A DNA stretch of 64,000 bases from an uncultured Bacteroidales bacterium (GCA_905234765.1 CAJOIF010000006.1:36830-100829), one strand, 5' to 3'. Positions 36,510 through 45,806 are shown, counted from the stretch's first letter. A program made the numbers and translations. The notes: generated by a model not told the origin, from the letters alone.

Positions 36510-37432
36510 TACGTTATTTATTACATAATCAGATTGACTTTGGGAAATGGGACGCCACTATTACCGAATGTGGCAATATTTACGCCTATTCATGGTATCT
36601 TGACATCGTGCATCCCGAATGGGAGGCATTGGTTGAGGATGATTATCAGTCTGTTATGCCGTTGACAGGCGGAAAGAAATTTGGTGTGAATTATCTTTTC
36701 CAGCCTTATTTTGTCCAGCAGTTGGGAATCTTCTCGAAGTCGTTTCTGTCAAGGGAAAAAGCGGAGGCGTTTTTGCAAGCCATCCCGAAGAAATACCGTT
36801 TTTCTGAAATCCGTTTGAATGAAGGTAACTCGATTTTGGATGGATTGCAAGGTGTTGATTTCCATCGTAATGTGCTTCTTGACTTAAACCAAGACTACGA
36901 GACGATTCGTTCTCATTACCACACCAACACGAAGCGCAATCTCGCCAAAGCGGGAACCAATAACCTGCAAATTGTCAATACAGTGATTCCATATCATGTA
37001 GTGGCGTTGTTTACGGAAAACCGTGGAGCTTATTTGGACAAGTGGGGCGATGCCGAATATGCGCGTCTGACCCATTTGGCGCAGGTCGCCCAGCATCGCG
37101 ATGCGGCCTTTTTCCTCGGTGTGACCGAAAAAGGTGTGGGTCAATTGATATGTGCTGCCATTTTTATGAAAGCCAATGGCCGCCTCACTTTCCTTTTCTC
37201 GGGGCTTACGCAGGAAGGCAAAGACCGCCAAGCCATGTCTTTTTTGCTTGACAATGTAATACAAACGTTTGCAAATCAGCCATTTGTTTTCGATTTTGAA
37301 GGTTCAGACGATGACAATTTGGCGCGGTTTTATCTAGGTTTCGGAGGTGTCGAAACGAGATACCCATCCTACACCTTTAATAAGATGTCACCGTTTGGCA
37401 AGGCTTTGCTGAAACTTTGGAAAAAACGTTGA
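36506..37432 (+). CDS. GNAT/FemAB-like acyltransferase
   Basis: The 308-residue protein starts at MIRYLLHNQIDFGKWD inside the stop of the previous gene. A FemAB/GNAT-like core spans about 120-290 (YHTNTKRNLAKA, GVGQLICAAIFMKANGRLTF, FDFEGSDDDNLARFY). Such proteins transfer amino acids or acyl groups, often in envelope polymer synthesis. The coupling with a deacetylase-like protein suggests both modify one sugar or peptide polymer. The exact substrate is unknown. Confidence 0.7.
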   Translation: MIRYLLHNQIDFGKWDATITECGNIYAYSWYLDIVHPEWEALVEDDYQSVMPLTGGKKFGVNYLFQPYFVQQLGIFSKSFLSREKAEAFLQAIPKKYRFSEIRLNEGNSILDGLQGVDFHRNVLLDLNQDYETIRSHYHTNTKRNLAKAGTNNLQIVNTVIPYHVVALFTENRGAYLDKWGDAEYARLTHLAQVAQHRDAAFFLGVTEKGVGQLICAAIFMKANGRLTFLFSGLTQEGKDRQAMSFLLDNVIQTFANQPFVFDFEGSDDDNLARFYLGFGGVETRYPSYTFNKMSPFGKALLKLWKKR

Positions 37433-37440
37433 TTTCGACT

Positions 37441-38877
37441 TTATCTTAATTCCAACAGACACACATTCTCCACATGTTGCGTGTGCGGGAACATATCGAC
37501 GGGCTGCACGGCCATAACTTTGTATGTAGAGTCAAGTAGTTGCAAATCACGCGCTTGTGTCGCTGGGTTACAGCTGACGTAAACGATTTTTTTTGCGCGG
37601 ATTTTCAACAATTGTTCCACAACTTTTTCAGCCATGCCTGCGCGAGGCGGGTCGGTGACGATAAGATCGGGATGTCCGTTGGTGGTGATGAAGTCATCAG
37701 TGAAGACTTTTGCCATGTCGCCCGCATAGAAGCTGCAGTTGGTGATACCATTGATTTCGGCGTTCACCTTGGCATCCTCGATGGCGGCCTCAACGTATTC
37801 GATGCCAACGACTTTCTTAACAAAGCGTGAGAAATACTGCGCAATGGTGCCGGTGCCCGTGTAGAGGTCGTACATCAGTTCGTTGCCTTGTACATTGGCG
37901 AGGTCGAAAGCGACACGATAGAGCTTTTCAGCTTGATACACATTGGTTTGAAAGAACGAGACTGGCCCGATTCGGAATTTCAAATCATTATAACCCGCAC
38001 GTGGCGAGGTCATCGTTTCTGTCAGGTAAGGCTCGCCTTTCAGACATTCGAAAGGCAGGTCGTTGATGATGTCGTTGAGCTTCGGATTGATCACCAATAG
38101 AAGCGAGACGATTTGAGGGAAGGCCATCTCCAAAGCAGGAATCAGCTCGTGGCGGACGATACTATTGTCCTCGCCGATAACGAGGATAACCATAAACTCT
38201 CCCTTTGAGTTGCAACGAACGACGAGATTGCGCATTAGGCCTTCATGGGCGCGGAAGTTATAGTATGGAAGCTTCCTGTCCATCGTGAAACGCCTGACAA
38301 ACAGTCTGATGTCGTTCGACGGGTCGGCTTGCAGATGGCATTTTTCAATGTCGACTACGCGATCAAAGAGTTGGGGCAAATGGAAACCAAGGCCTTTGCA
38401 GGCTTCTTCGTCGTGGGTGCCGTTGGGAGCGCCGTCGGTGAGCCATTTGTGGTTCGAGAAGGTGAATTCCAACTTGTTACGGTAAGCAAACTGTTTCTCG
38501 CAACCAAGGATGGGGCGTATTTCAGGGTATTCAATCTTGCCGATGCGGTCGAAGTTGTCTTGTACTTGCTTCTGCTTGTAATAAGTCTGCCATTCGTAGG
38601 CCTCGTGTTGCCATTTGCAGCCGCCACAAAGACCAAAGTGTTGGCAAACAGGCTTTACGCGCTTGTCCGACATCTTCTTGAAGTTCAGTATCTTGCCTTC
38701 GAAATAGTTCTTCTTGCGTTTGTAAACTTCAATGTCAACTACGTCGCCTGGTACACCGAACGGAATGAAGATGACGCGGCCTTCAGGCTTGGCCACCGAC
38801 ATACCCTCAGAGCCAGCGTCGATGATTTCGACATCTTCCAAGTATTCGGGTTCTCGTTTTACTTTGCTTCTCGTCAT
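37441..38877 (-). CDS. rlmD: 23S rRNA (uracil-5)-methyltransferase RlmD/RumA family
   Basis: The 478-residue enzyme starts at MTRSKVKREPEY; its ATG overlaps the aroE stop as ATGA. An N-terminal TRAM domain precedes a [4Fe-4S] cluster motif (VCQHFGLCGGCKWQH). The SAM-binding site is YDLYTGTGTIAQYFSR, and the catalytic Cys lies in VYVSCNPATQARDL. It methylates a uridine in 23S rRNA. Among RumA-like proteins the exact site (U1939 or another) cannot be told from sequence. It forms an operon with aroE. Confidence 0.9.
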   Translation of the reverse strand: MTRSKVKREPEYLEDVEIIDAGSEGMSVAKPEGRVIFIPFGVPGDVVDIEVYKRKKNYFEGKILNFKKMSDKRVKPVCQHFGLCGGCKWQHEAYEWQTYYKQKQVQDNFDRIGKIEYPEIRPILGCEKQFAYRNKLEFTFSNHKWLTDGAPNGTHDEEACKGLGFHLPQLFDRVVDIEKCHLQADPSNDIRLFVRRFTMDRKLPYYNFRAHEGLMRNLVVRCNSKGEFMVILVIGEDNSIVRHELIPALEMAFPQIVSLLLVINPKLNDIINDLPFECLKGEPYLTETMTSPRAGYNDLKFRIGPVSFFQTNVYQAEKLYRVAFDLANVQGNELMYDLYTGTGTIAQYFSRFVKKVVGIEYVEAAIEDAKVNAEINGITNCSFYAGDMAKVFTDDFITTNGHPDLIVTDPPRAGMAEKVVEQLLKIRAKKIVYVSCNPATQARDLQLLDSTYKVMAVQPVDMFPHTQHVENVCLLELR

Positions 38878-39605
38878 ATTTGAAATATTTCCCAAGTCTT
38901 TTTTGCTTGTTCCTCAAACATCTGTAATCCGCCGTACACTTTGGCACCCCAAGTCCTGCCCAATTCCATGAACGCCGTTTCTTTTGGGTTGTAAACCAAG
39001 TCGATAAGGATATGGCTCTTCGTCAAGCCTTGATAATGAAGGTCGGGGAAGTCATCGATTTGTGGATACATTCCCAATGGAGTGGTGTTGATGATGAGCG
39101 GATTTTGTCGCAGGATATCGTCAGACAGTGTCTCATAAGTGTAATCGCCCGTGGCAGCATCACGGCTGACGGTGGAATAAGGGATGGCTTTTTGCTTCAA
39201 TACATATTGCACCGCTTTGCTGGCACCTCCCGTACCCAGAACCAAGGCGTGGGTGACTGTACGGTCTTTCAACGCCCTTTCCAAAAGGAGGTTGAACCCG
39301 TAAACGTCTGTGTTATAGCCTTTCAACTTGCCATCCGTGATTTTCACCACGTTCACTGCACCGACTTCTTTGGCTATATCGTCTATCTCGTCCAAGAGCG
39401 GGATGATGCTTTCTTTATAAGGTATTGTCACGTTGAATCCACAGAGGTCGGGATACTTGGCAAAAATATCGTGAAGTTCCTCCAACGATTTGATGTCGAA
39501 GTGCTGATAGAGGCAGTCCAGGCCTTCGTATTCGAATTTTTCGTTGAAGAGATGCCGCGAGAGCGAGTGCTTCAATGGGTGTCCGATGAGTCCGTAGCGT
39601 TTCAT
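38874..39605 (-). CDS. aroE: Shikimate dehydrogenase
   Basis: The 243-residue enzyme has the substrate loop LIGHPLKHSLSRHLFNEKF, the catalytic Lys/Asp region FNVTIPYKESI, and the nucleotide-binding glycine loop ALVLGTGGASKAV. It reduces 3-dehydroshikimate with NADPH in the aromatic amino-acid pathway. Length is at the short end of the family. The gap to the upstream export-protein gene is three bases. Confidence 0.94.
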   Translation of the reverse strand: MKRYGLIGHPLKHSLSRHLFNEKFEYEGLDCLYQHFDIKSLEELHDIFAKYPDLCGFNVTIPYKESIIPLLDEIDDIAKEVGAVNVVKITDGKLKGYNTDVYGFNLLLERALKDRTVTHALVLGTGGASKAVQYVLKQKAIPYSTVSRDAATGDYTYETLSDDILRQNPLIINTTPLGMYPQIDDFPDLHYQGLTKSHILIDLVYNPKETAFMELGRTWGAKVYGGLQMFEEQAKKTWEIFQI

Positions 39606-39608
39606 GAT

Positions 39609-40097
39609 TTATCCAATTCCAAATATTGCTCCAAAACCTAATGTGCAGATGACGCCTACAATGACGCTGGCGAGTACCACGCCGCCAATGACGGCCACAA
39701 CACTTTTCTTGAAGTCCATGTCCAAGAAGCTGGCGGCTAATGTGCCCGTCCAGGCGCCAGTGCCAGGCAGCGGGATGCCGACAAAGAGCAGCAAGGCCCA
39801 ATAGAGGCCACGACCCGCTTTGGCTTGAAGTTTTTCGCCACCTTTCTCGCCTTTTTCGAGGCACCAGGTGAAGAACTTCCCGATGTACTTTTTGTCCTTG
39901 CCCCATTCCAGCACCTTGCGGGCGAAGAAATAGATGAACGGCACGGGTAACATGTTGCCTATGGCAATGATGACATAGCTCCAAAGTAAACTGAAGTCGG
40001 GGTTGGCGGTATGGATGCCATAAGCGACAGGAAGGGCACCGCGCAACTCAATGAGCGGTACCATGGCGATGAGGAAAATGTATATGTAGTTCTTCAT
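39609..40097 (-). CDS. Small multidrug-export family membrane protein
   Basis: The 162-residue protein has three to four hydrophobic helices and the family pattern PLIELRGALPVA near the N terminus (COG2426/Sm_multidrug_ex). GIPLPGTGAWTGTLAA in the second half is also typical. Despite the family name, transport of drugs has not been shown for most members. Its start overlaps the stop of the upstream TPR gene. Confidence 0.8.
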   Translation of the reverse strand: MKNYIYIFLIAMVPLIELRGALPVAYGIHTANPDFSLLWSYVIIAIGNMLPVPFIYFFARKVLEWGKDKKYIGKFFTWCLEKGEKGGEKLQAKAGRGLYWALLLFVGIPLPGTGAWTGTLAASFLDMDFKKSVVAVIGGVVLASVIVGVICTLGFGAIFGIG

Positions 40098-41566
40098 GAG
40101 TCTTGTTCGTCGTGGGTGTTGTTCTCGTGGTTTTTCTTGTGCCGCTCGATGAGTTCGATGATATCAACGTCGTTGGAGAGCAGGTCGCGGTCATATTCAA
40201 GGAAGTCGTTCCACAATTCGAAGTCGGCTTCAAGAGCGAGGTCGAGAGTTTCCAAGCCTTGGTCGCGGCTGCCTTTGACGAAGTATGCGTAAGCGAGCAA
40301 GTAAAGCAGCGATGGGTCGTTGTCGGTCTGCAATAGCCCGTAATTGATGGTATTAATGGCTTCGTCGATTTGGTCCTGTTCGCCAAAGAGGTCGGCGATA
40401 TAATAATAGGAGTCGGGGTCGCGCGGGTTCATCTCCTGAATCTTGCGCAGGTATTGCATCGAAAGGTCGAGGCGGTTGAGCTTGTGGTAGTCGGCAGCGA
40501 TGGAGTAGAGGTGTTCGGTTTCCCAAGGCTCCAGCTTGAAGGCCTTTTCGAAGTATTTGATGGCTTTTTGACTGTCGCCACGGTCGCTGCTGACATAGCC
40601 CAATCCTGCCCATCCGCCACCGTTCATCTCGTTCATTTCGACGGCCTTGCGAAAGTTTTCCTCAGCGGTTTGCAAGTCGTTGAGGCGGTAGTAGCAGTCC
40701 CCTAATGAGGTGCGTATGATGGAGGTCTCCACGCCGTTGCGCAAAGCTTCCTCAAGGGTGTCGATGGCTTCCTTGTAGCGGCCGAGGTCATAGTAAATGT
40801 CGGCAAGGTGCATGTTGGTCCAGAGGTCTTCCGGGTCGATGGCGAGGGCGAATTCATAAGGATCGATGCTCTCTTCGTATTCGCCCATCATGCGGTAGCA
40901 GTCTCCGATATTGGTCCAGGCCTTGCTATTGTGCGGGTTCTCGTCGACGAGTCTCTGGAAGAACGCGATGGCTTCTTCTTTACGTCCTTCGGAAAGGTAA
41001 CAGCTACGAATCTCGTGGTAAAGGGTGTCGCGTTCGTTGTTTTCGTCCGTGGCCATCACCAAAGCCTTGTTGTAGAACTCGATAGCTTGGTCGAATTTCT
41101 TGAGGCGTTGATATTCGTAGGCAATGGCATTATAAAGGTCGAAGTTTTCGTCTTCGTCGAAGTAGGGCAGGGCACTGAAGTAGTTTTCTAAGGCTTCTTT
41201 CGACTTACCCAAAGCGGCCAAACAACTGCCCAAAACGAGGAAATAGTCAGGCTCATTTTCTTCGTCGCGTTCCATGTGTTGTAAGATCTCAAAAGCATTT
41301 TCTGCTTGACCTTCAAGTAGATACTGACGGGCCTCTTTCACCTTCAGTATGTTGCTTTCGGGATGTTGCTGCATGGCGAGATCGACGGCTTGACGCGAAC
41401 GCAAGAGTTGGTTTTTCTCCACGTAATTGTCGATGATGTATTCGAATTCCGCACTGTCGAAATAGGCTTCGTCATGCGATTTCAGCATGTCCTCATAACG
41501 CTTTATGGCCGCCTTTCGGTCTTGCTCCTCTTCGTAATAATCCTCAATGTCTTCGTCGTCAAACAT
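40094..41566 (-). CDS. Tetratricopeptide-repeat protein
   Basis: The 490-residue cytoplasmic protein is built from about 12 TPR units through most of its length (AWTNIGDCYRMMGEYEESID, LADIYYDLGRYKEAI, LGYVSSDRGDSQKAIKYFEK). The N terminus is acidic (MFDDEDIEDYYEEE) and the C terminus is charged with H, K and N. There is no signal peptide. It probably scaffolds protein contacts. It is the first gene of a set running to rlmD on the minus strand, with ATGA overlaps or tiny gaps. Confidence 0.85.
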   Translation of the reverse strand: MFDDEDIEDYYEEEQDRKAAIKRYEDMLKSHDEAYFDSAEFEYIIDNYVEKNQLLRSRQAVDLAMQQHPESNILKVKEARQYLLEGQAENAFEILQHMERDEENEPDYFLVLGSCLAALGKSKEALENYFSALPYFDEDENFDLYNAIAYEYQRLKKFDQAIEFYNKALVMATDENNERDTLYHEIRSCYLSEGRKEEAIAFFQRLVDENPHNSKAWTNIGDCYRMMGEYEESIDPYEFALAIDPEDLWTNMHLADIYYDLGRYKEAIDTLEEALRNGVETSIIRTSLGDCYYRLNDLQTAEENFRKAVEMNEMNGGGWAGLGYVSSDRGDSQKAIKYFEKAFKLEPWETEHLYSIAADYHKLNRLDLSMQYLRKIQEMNPRDPDSYYYIADLFGEQDQIDEAINTINYGLLQTDNDPSLLYLLAYAYFVKGSRDQGLETLDLALEADFELWNDFLEYDRDLLSNDVDIIELIERHKKNHENNTHDEQDS

Positions 41567-41591
41567 GATAGGCTTTCCACAAAATTCGCTG

Positions 41592-41599
41592 CAAAGGTA
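41592..41599 (-). promoter_or_regulatory. Putative -7 element of the TPR-aroE-rlmD set
   Basis: TACCTTTG on the minus strand lies 25 bases before the TPR gene's ATG. Confidence 0.45.
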
Positions 41600-41605
41600 A
41601 TAAAA

Positions 41606-41635
41606 TTTGAGATATGCTGCTATTTTGTATCTTTG
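41606..41635 (+). promoter_or_regulatory. Promoter of the TPM gene
   Basis: TTTG at 41606-41609 and TATCTTTG at 41628-41635 have an 18-base spacer. The ATG at 41659 follows. Confidence 0.6.
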
Positions 41636-41658
41636 TGGCCAACAATAGCTATTGTATC

Positions 41659-43218
41659 ATGAAGAGAATTTCTGTGTTTCTTACATGCATCCTTCTGTCA
41701 TTCAATTTGTTGTCACAAAATGTATGGACGGTTCAAACGGTGCCGAATACGCGCTTGCAAAGCAATGAAATCCATGTCAGCGACCCTGACGGCTACTTGT
41801 CGGACAGTGTTGAAATGACCATCAACACCGCATTATGTGCCATCCGTGATACTGCTGATGTTTTCATTGTAACATTGTCTTCTGTCGGTGATGCGGAGCC
41901 AAAGCATTTTGCAACTAGCCTATTCAATTTCTGGGGCATCGGCGATGCACAAAAGGACAATGGTGTGCTGCTGCTTTTTGTCGAAGACCAACATGCTTTG
42001 GAGTTTGAAACGGGTTATGGTGCAGAAGCTACACTCACAGATGCCAAGTGTGAGCGCATCTTCACGAGAACCATCATGCCTTTTTTCAAAGCCGGCGACT
42101 ATGAGGGCGGCTTGTGTGCTGGTGTGGCCGACATCGTGGACGTCTATGGCGGTGAAATTCCCATGGGATTGAAGACGACTTTGCCTACCGTCAACAACGG
42201 CGATGAAGGTAATGGGTTGGAAGATGTTAGCATAGTCTTCATATTGTTTGCCTTATTGATGTTTGTGTTGCCCGTTCTTGGTGTTGTTTTTTGGGCGGTT
42301 AAACACAAAACAAAATCATCAGCTTCGGATAAGTACAACGTTATGGAAGAAAGTGGCACCACATATGTTGAAGGCTTTAAGACCTCATGGTCAGGGTCGC
42401 CGTGGGATGGGAAGGGCTGCCTTGGAGGATTGATGATAGGTTTTTCCGTCTTTGTGATGCTCTTTCTTGTTATCTTCGTTCTGGTTATCGCGTACCCCAA
42501 TCTTGAAGAAAAGCAAATGTTCGATTGGGCTGCCATAGGTTCATTTGTTTTGTATATCACTTGGATTTGTTTCCGTCATAACCAACGCGTTTTGAGGACG
42601 GCCAATAAGCTGGCTAGGAATTCTGTCAATCCGAAGTCGGTCTATGAGGCGGCAAACGACCATCTTGCCAATAAGGTTGCCATGTGGATGGCACCGTGGT
42701 TGGGTTGGGTGTATTACCTTATCTTCAAGAAAAAGTTGGCGGCCAATGACGATTGCCAGTGCCCCAAGTGTGGCGAAGTAATGCGGAAAGACGGCATGTT
42801 TGGATTACCTGAAAACCATTTGGCAGAAGAAAGGGTAGGAGCCTTTAGGTTTACGCCATATTACTGCAACAACGGACATAGGATTGTGGTGAAGGAGCAT
42901 GGGAACCATTATTCCGACTTCTCAACCTGTTCGAAGTGTGGTGCATATACTTTGAAGCTGACCAAAACGGAAACCATCAGGGAGGCTGATTATTCAAGGA
43001 GCGGTGAGAGGAAAGAGACCTATGAATGTCAGCACTGCGGCGATATTGTCACTAAGACTGTCACGATTCCGAAGAAGGTGCATTACACAAGTGGTAGCAG
43101 CGGTTCGTCCAGCTCCTCAAGCAGCCGAAGCTATTCTAGCCACAGTCACAGCCACAGTTCGGGAGGCTCATTCGGAGGTGGCCGCAGTGGAGGTGGTGGA
43201 TATTCAGGGAGGTGGTAA
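41659..43218 (+). CDS. TPM-domain membrane protein with zinc ribbons
   Basis: This 519-residue protein has a signal peptide (LTCILLSFNLLSQ) and an N-terminal TPM domain (VSDPDGYLSDS, then GVLLLFVEDQHALEFETGYG). Three transmembrane helices lie in the middle. The C-terminal half carries CPKCGEVM, CSKCGAYTL and CQHCGDIV zinc-ribbon-like motifs and ends in a Ser/His/Gly-rich tail. TPM domains are linked to photosystem repair in plants and to unknown envelope tasks in bacteria (YgcG-like). The zinc ribbons and the S/G tail are on the cytoplasmic or periplasmic side depending on topology, which is unresolved. Confidence 0.8.
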   Translation: MKRISVFLTCILLSFNLLSQNVWTVQTVPNTRLQSNEIHVSDPDGYLSDSVEMTINTALCAIRDTADVFIVTLSSVGDAEPKHFATSLFNFWGIGDAQKDNGVLLLFVEDQHALEFETGYGAEATLTDAKCERIFTRTIMPFFKAGDYEGGLCAGVADIVDVYGGEIPMGLKTTLPTVNNGDEGNGLEDVSIVFILFALLMFVLPVLGVVFWAVKHKTKSSASDKYNVMEESGTTYVEGFKTSWSGSPWDGKGCLGGLMIGFSVFVMLFLVIFVLVIAYPNLEEKQMFDWAAIGSFVLYITWICFRHNQRVLRTANKLARNSVNPKSVYEAANDHLANKVAMWMAPWLGWVYYLIFKKKLAANDDCQCPKCGEVMRKDGMFGLPENHLAEERVGAFRFTPYYCNNGHRIVVKEHGNHYSDFSTCSKCGAYTLKLTKTETIREADYSRSGERKETYECQHCGDIVTKTVTIPKKVHYTSGSSGSSSSSSSRSYSSHSHSHSSGGSFGGGRSGGGGYSGRW

Positions 43219-43233
43219 GGAAAAGACTTCCGC

Positions 43234-44304
43234 TTATCTGAAATCTTCCCACGACAGTTCCCGCCCGCAATTTGGGCAGAAGTGGTTGCTGGGTTCGATG
43301 ACTTCGCCGCAGTCGGGGCAACGGTACATGCTGTTGATGTTCACAAGGCGGTAACCCAAGCGTTTCAGCAGTTTAATGGTATGGGTGGCCATGCGTCGGT
43401 CGGGCTCCTTGTCGGCTTCAGAGAGCATGAAATAGGGGACGAGATAGTGGTTGTGCCCTTTTTCTTCGTTACCGTTATTATCAAGCGGAGCATAGGTAGA
43501 ACCTGCTTTCATCTTGTCGACGGCCCAAACGTCATGTGCGTTCTCTGCAATCACTTCGATGAGCTCCATCAAATCATCGTTGAGCTTTACTTTGCTGACA
43601 TCCACGGGCTGCGGATTGTATTCTTGAGGGAAGTTTTTGACTCGGGCTGTGACCATATAATGTCGCGACTCGCCCCAAGCGCTCTCAAAACGTTTGAGGT
43701 CGTATGTCGTGGCTTCCTCTTGGACGGCGGGATTGTAAATGATGATGTTGCCCACTTCTTTGTCAATCGAAAGCACCACCACCGCATGGTTGGGGTTGTC
43801 GTCGAAATTGAAATCGTCGGAGAACAGGTCGACTTTTTTGCCAATAAGCATGTCGCCGTTGACCACGACGATGACCTTGTGGCTTTGCATGGCTTCTTCC
43901 AGGTCGTCAAGGGTCGCATCGAAACGGCGGTTGACCAGCAGCCCCTCTTTTTCCATCAGTTTGCCCATATTGTAAAGAGGAGTGCCTTCGCCTCGCAGCC
44001 AATAGTTTTGGCGCGATTCGTTAGCCATCACGTTTTCGTCTATGTCATGCCCCAAAGCCTTCAGGATATAAGTCTCGCATTGGAAATCGCACAGGTTCTG
44101 TCCATCATCGGCGGCCATGCTGCTAACGGGGATGAAACTTCCATAGTCTTCCATCTGCTCGTTGGCATAAGCCATTCTCCGATGCGTAATCACAGACTCT
44201 TCGAGTTCGGGATTGACGGCAATGGCGGCCATTATTTCAACTGTTTCTTCTACAGAGGTGCGGCCCTGAAGAAAACGTTCCATTATTTCATTTGTAATCG
44301 TCAT
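43234..44304 (-). CDS. C39-like peptidase domain, RyR domain and zinc ribbon in one protein
   Basis: The 356-residue protein has four parts. Residues 1-55 (MERFLQGRTSVEETVEIMAA) resemble the start of anti-sigma proteins. Residues about 65-215 look like a C39/papain-like fold, with Q69, C72 or C76 as possible nucleophile, H173 in NPNHAVVVLS and N191 in IYNPA. Residues about 236-320 match the RyR domain (ENAHDVWAVDKMKAGSTYAP and LVPYFMLSEADKEPDRRMAT). Residues 329-346 are a zinc ribbon (CPDC, CPNC). RyR domains are named from animal ryanodine receptors and occur in Bacteroides proteins of unknown role. It is downstream of a sigma-like gene on the same strand. Confidence 0.75.
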   Translation of the reverse strand: MTITNEIMERFLQGRTSVEETVEIMAAIAVNPELEESVITHRRMAYANEQMEDYGSFIPVSSMAADDGQNLCDFQCETYILKALGHDIDENVMANESRQNYWLRGEGTPLYNMGKLMEKEGLLVNRRFDATLDDLEEAMQSHKVIVVVNGDMLIGKKVDLFSDDFNFDDNPNHAVVVLSIDKEVGNIIIYNPAVQEEATTYDLKRFESAWGESRHYMVTARVKNFPQEYNPQPVDVSKVKLNDDLMELIEVIAENAHDVWAVDKMKAGSTYAPLDNNGNEEKGHNHYLVPYFMLSEADKEPDRRMATHTIKLLKRLGYRLVNINSMYRCPDCGEVIEPSNHFCPNCGRELSWEDFR

Positions 44305-44360
44305 AATGTTGTGCTTTTGTTGGTTGGTTTGTTTTCAAAGACAGCTTGATGCGGCGTTTT

Positions 44361-45338
44361 CTACCACTTGGCCGGCTTTTTTTGTTCCTTTTCGGCCTGC
44401 CGTTGCTCTCGGGCGTCTTTCCGTTTTTCTTTCTCTTCTATCTCGCTCTCACGTTTGGCGGTCTTCAACAATACTTTGTATTCTTTTATTATGGCTTTTT
44501 CCAAATCGTCCCGTTTCATCCCTTTGCTGAGGGCAATGGCGCTGAGGTCTTGTCCGCTGAAGAAGAATTGGTTCAGCAAGGCGGCTTGTCTGTCGTCCAT
44601 GTCTGTTTCGTATTTTTTGAACAAACTTTTCCCGCGAGTACGAATGTCGGTTAGGCTGACCTGAAGCAGTTTGTCCCAGGCACGGCTGTAGTCGCGGTAA
44701 ATGTCATCGACGCTCTTTCCGTAGTCTTCGGCCATAGTCTCCACTGGAACATCCTCCAACTTGATGGCGCGGATGAGGTCGCGATAATAGCCATTGTTGA
44801 TTTTATTGATATAGGACTCGAGGACAGAGGCGGCCCAGCCCGATGTGTCTTCTGGTTCAGTGATGTCGTCTGGCACTTCGATATCATCGTTGTCTTTGCT
44901 GTCATCGTTGTTGTCTTGGTCTTTGGCTTTCAAGCTGTCGTCGTATTCTGACGTGCTGTCGTCAATGTCGATGCAAAGCAATTCGTTGATTCTCTTTCTG
45001 TTGCCGTTGCAGAACCGACATGCGGCGACAAACAGCCAGTTTTTCAAGTCGTCAATTTCGCGCAACTTTTCTGGGTTGAGATGCTCCAAATAGGTTACGA
45101 AAAGCGACTCGAAAACCATATAGGTCTCAGAGAACATGCCTTGGTAGTGTCTCCCTGAAAAACATGTCCTTACGGCCCCTTCCAAAGCCACTACATAGTC
45201 GTTTTTCTTATATCGGGCGCGCTCGTCTCGCTGGGCGGTGTCGTGTCCGTGAAACAGAAGCTGGATGCAACGGTTGTGCATCCTTCTGTCCGCAGTATTG
45301 ATGATGCCCTCAATAAGCTGTATTTCTCTTTCGTTCAT
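44361..45338 (-). CDS. Sigma-70-like (ECF-related) factor with acidic linker
   Basis: The 325-residue protein starts at MNEREIQLIEGIINTA; a longer frame upstream crosses the divergent promoter. Residues about 45-120 are sigma region 2-like (YVVALEGAVRTCF, then DDLKNWLFVAACRFCNGNRK). A very acidic linker follows (SLKAKDQDNNDDSKDNDD). A region 4-like helix-turn-helix follows (YYRDLIRAIKLEDVPVETMA, EDYGKSVDDIYRDYSRAWDK). The C terminus is highly charged. The match to sigma factors is by pattern only; it could be a diverged member or a helical regulator. It is 57 bases upstream of the C39/RyR gene. Confidence 0.6.
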   Translation of the reverse strand: MNEREIQLIEGIINTADRRMHNRCIQLLFHGHDTAQRDERARYKKNDYVVALEGAVRTCFSGRHYQGMFSETYMVFESLFVTYLEHLNPEKLREIDDLKNWLFVAACRFCNGNRKRINELLCIDIDDSTSEYDDSLKAKDQDNNDDSKDNDDIEVPDDITEPEDTSGWAASVLESYINKINNGYYRDLIRAIKLEDVPVETMAEDYGKSVDDIYRDYSRAWDKLLQVSLTDIRTRGKSLFKKYETDMDDRQAALLNQFFFSGQDLSAIALSKGMKRDDLEKAIIKEYKVLLKTAKRESEIEEKEKRKDAREQRQAEKEQKKPAKW

Positions 45339-45361
45339 TGATGAATGATGCAGTTGGGCTG

Positions 45362-45369
45362 CAAAGATA
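45362..45369 (-). promoter_or_regulatory. Putative -7 element of the sigma-like gene
   Basis: TATCTTTG on the minus strand lies 23 bases before the ATG at 45338. Confidence 0.5.
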
Positions 45370-45441
45370 GTGAAATCTTGTGTTTGATGGTAGATTCCGA
45401 TAAAAATCCTGCTCTTTGTTGTTGTAAACAAAACTAATGTA

Positions 45442-45735
45442 ATGAAAACAAATAAATACACCCCCAAGCCCGTCAACACCGATGATGTTGTGTTTCCCGA
45501 TGAACTGAAAGATCTTTCTGAGTTGTTGTCGCGTAATGTACACGACAACTGGGCTTTAAGTCGTTTTCGAGAAGGATGGAGTTATGGCCCCATGCGCAAT
45601 GACGTGCTTAAGCAGCATCCCTGTCTCGTTGATTATGATGAATTGCCGGAAAACGAGAAAGAGTATGATCGCAAAACGGCACTTGAAACGCTAAAGACAA
45701 TCTTGAAACTAGGCTATTGCGTACGAAAGCCTTGA
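45442..45735 (+). CDS. Small stand-alone RyR-domain protein
   Basis: The 97-residue protein is almost wholly one RyR domain: LKDLSELLSRNVHDNWALSR, GWSYGPMRND, CLVDYDELPENEKEYDRKTA and LETLKTILKLGY. It is divergent from the sigma-like gene and shares its domain with the C39/RyR protein of the same locus. RyR domains have been solved from Bacteroides as single modules, but their ligand is not established. A direct promoter was not identified; a TTTGTT...AAACAAA inverted repeat lies just before the ATG. Confidence 0.82.
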   Translation: MKTNKYTPKPVNTDDVVFPDELKDLSELLSRNVHDNWALSRFREGWSYGPMRNDVLKQHPCLVDYDELPENEKEYDRKTALETLKTILKLGYCVRKP

Positions 45736-45806
45736 AAGAGGCAAGGTTTCAGAAAAAGATTGAAAAACAAAATAAAAGAGAAGGTGGTTGTATGAGTTTT
45801 TTCCGT

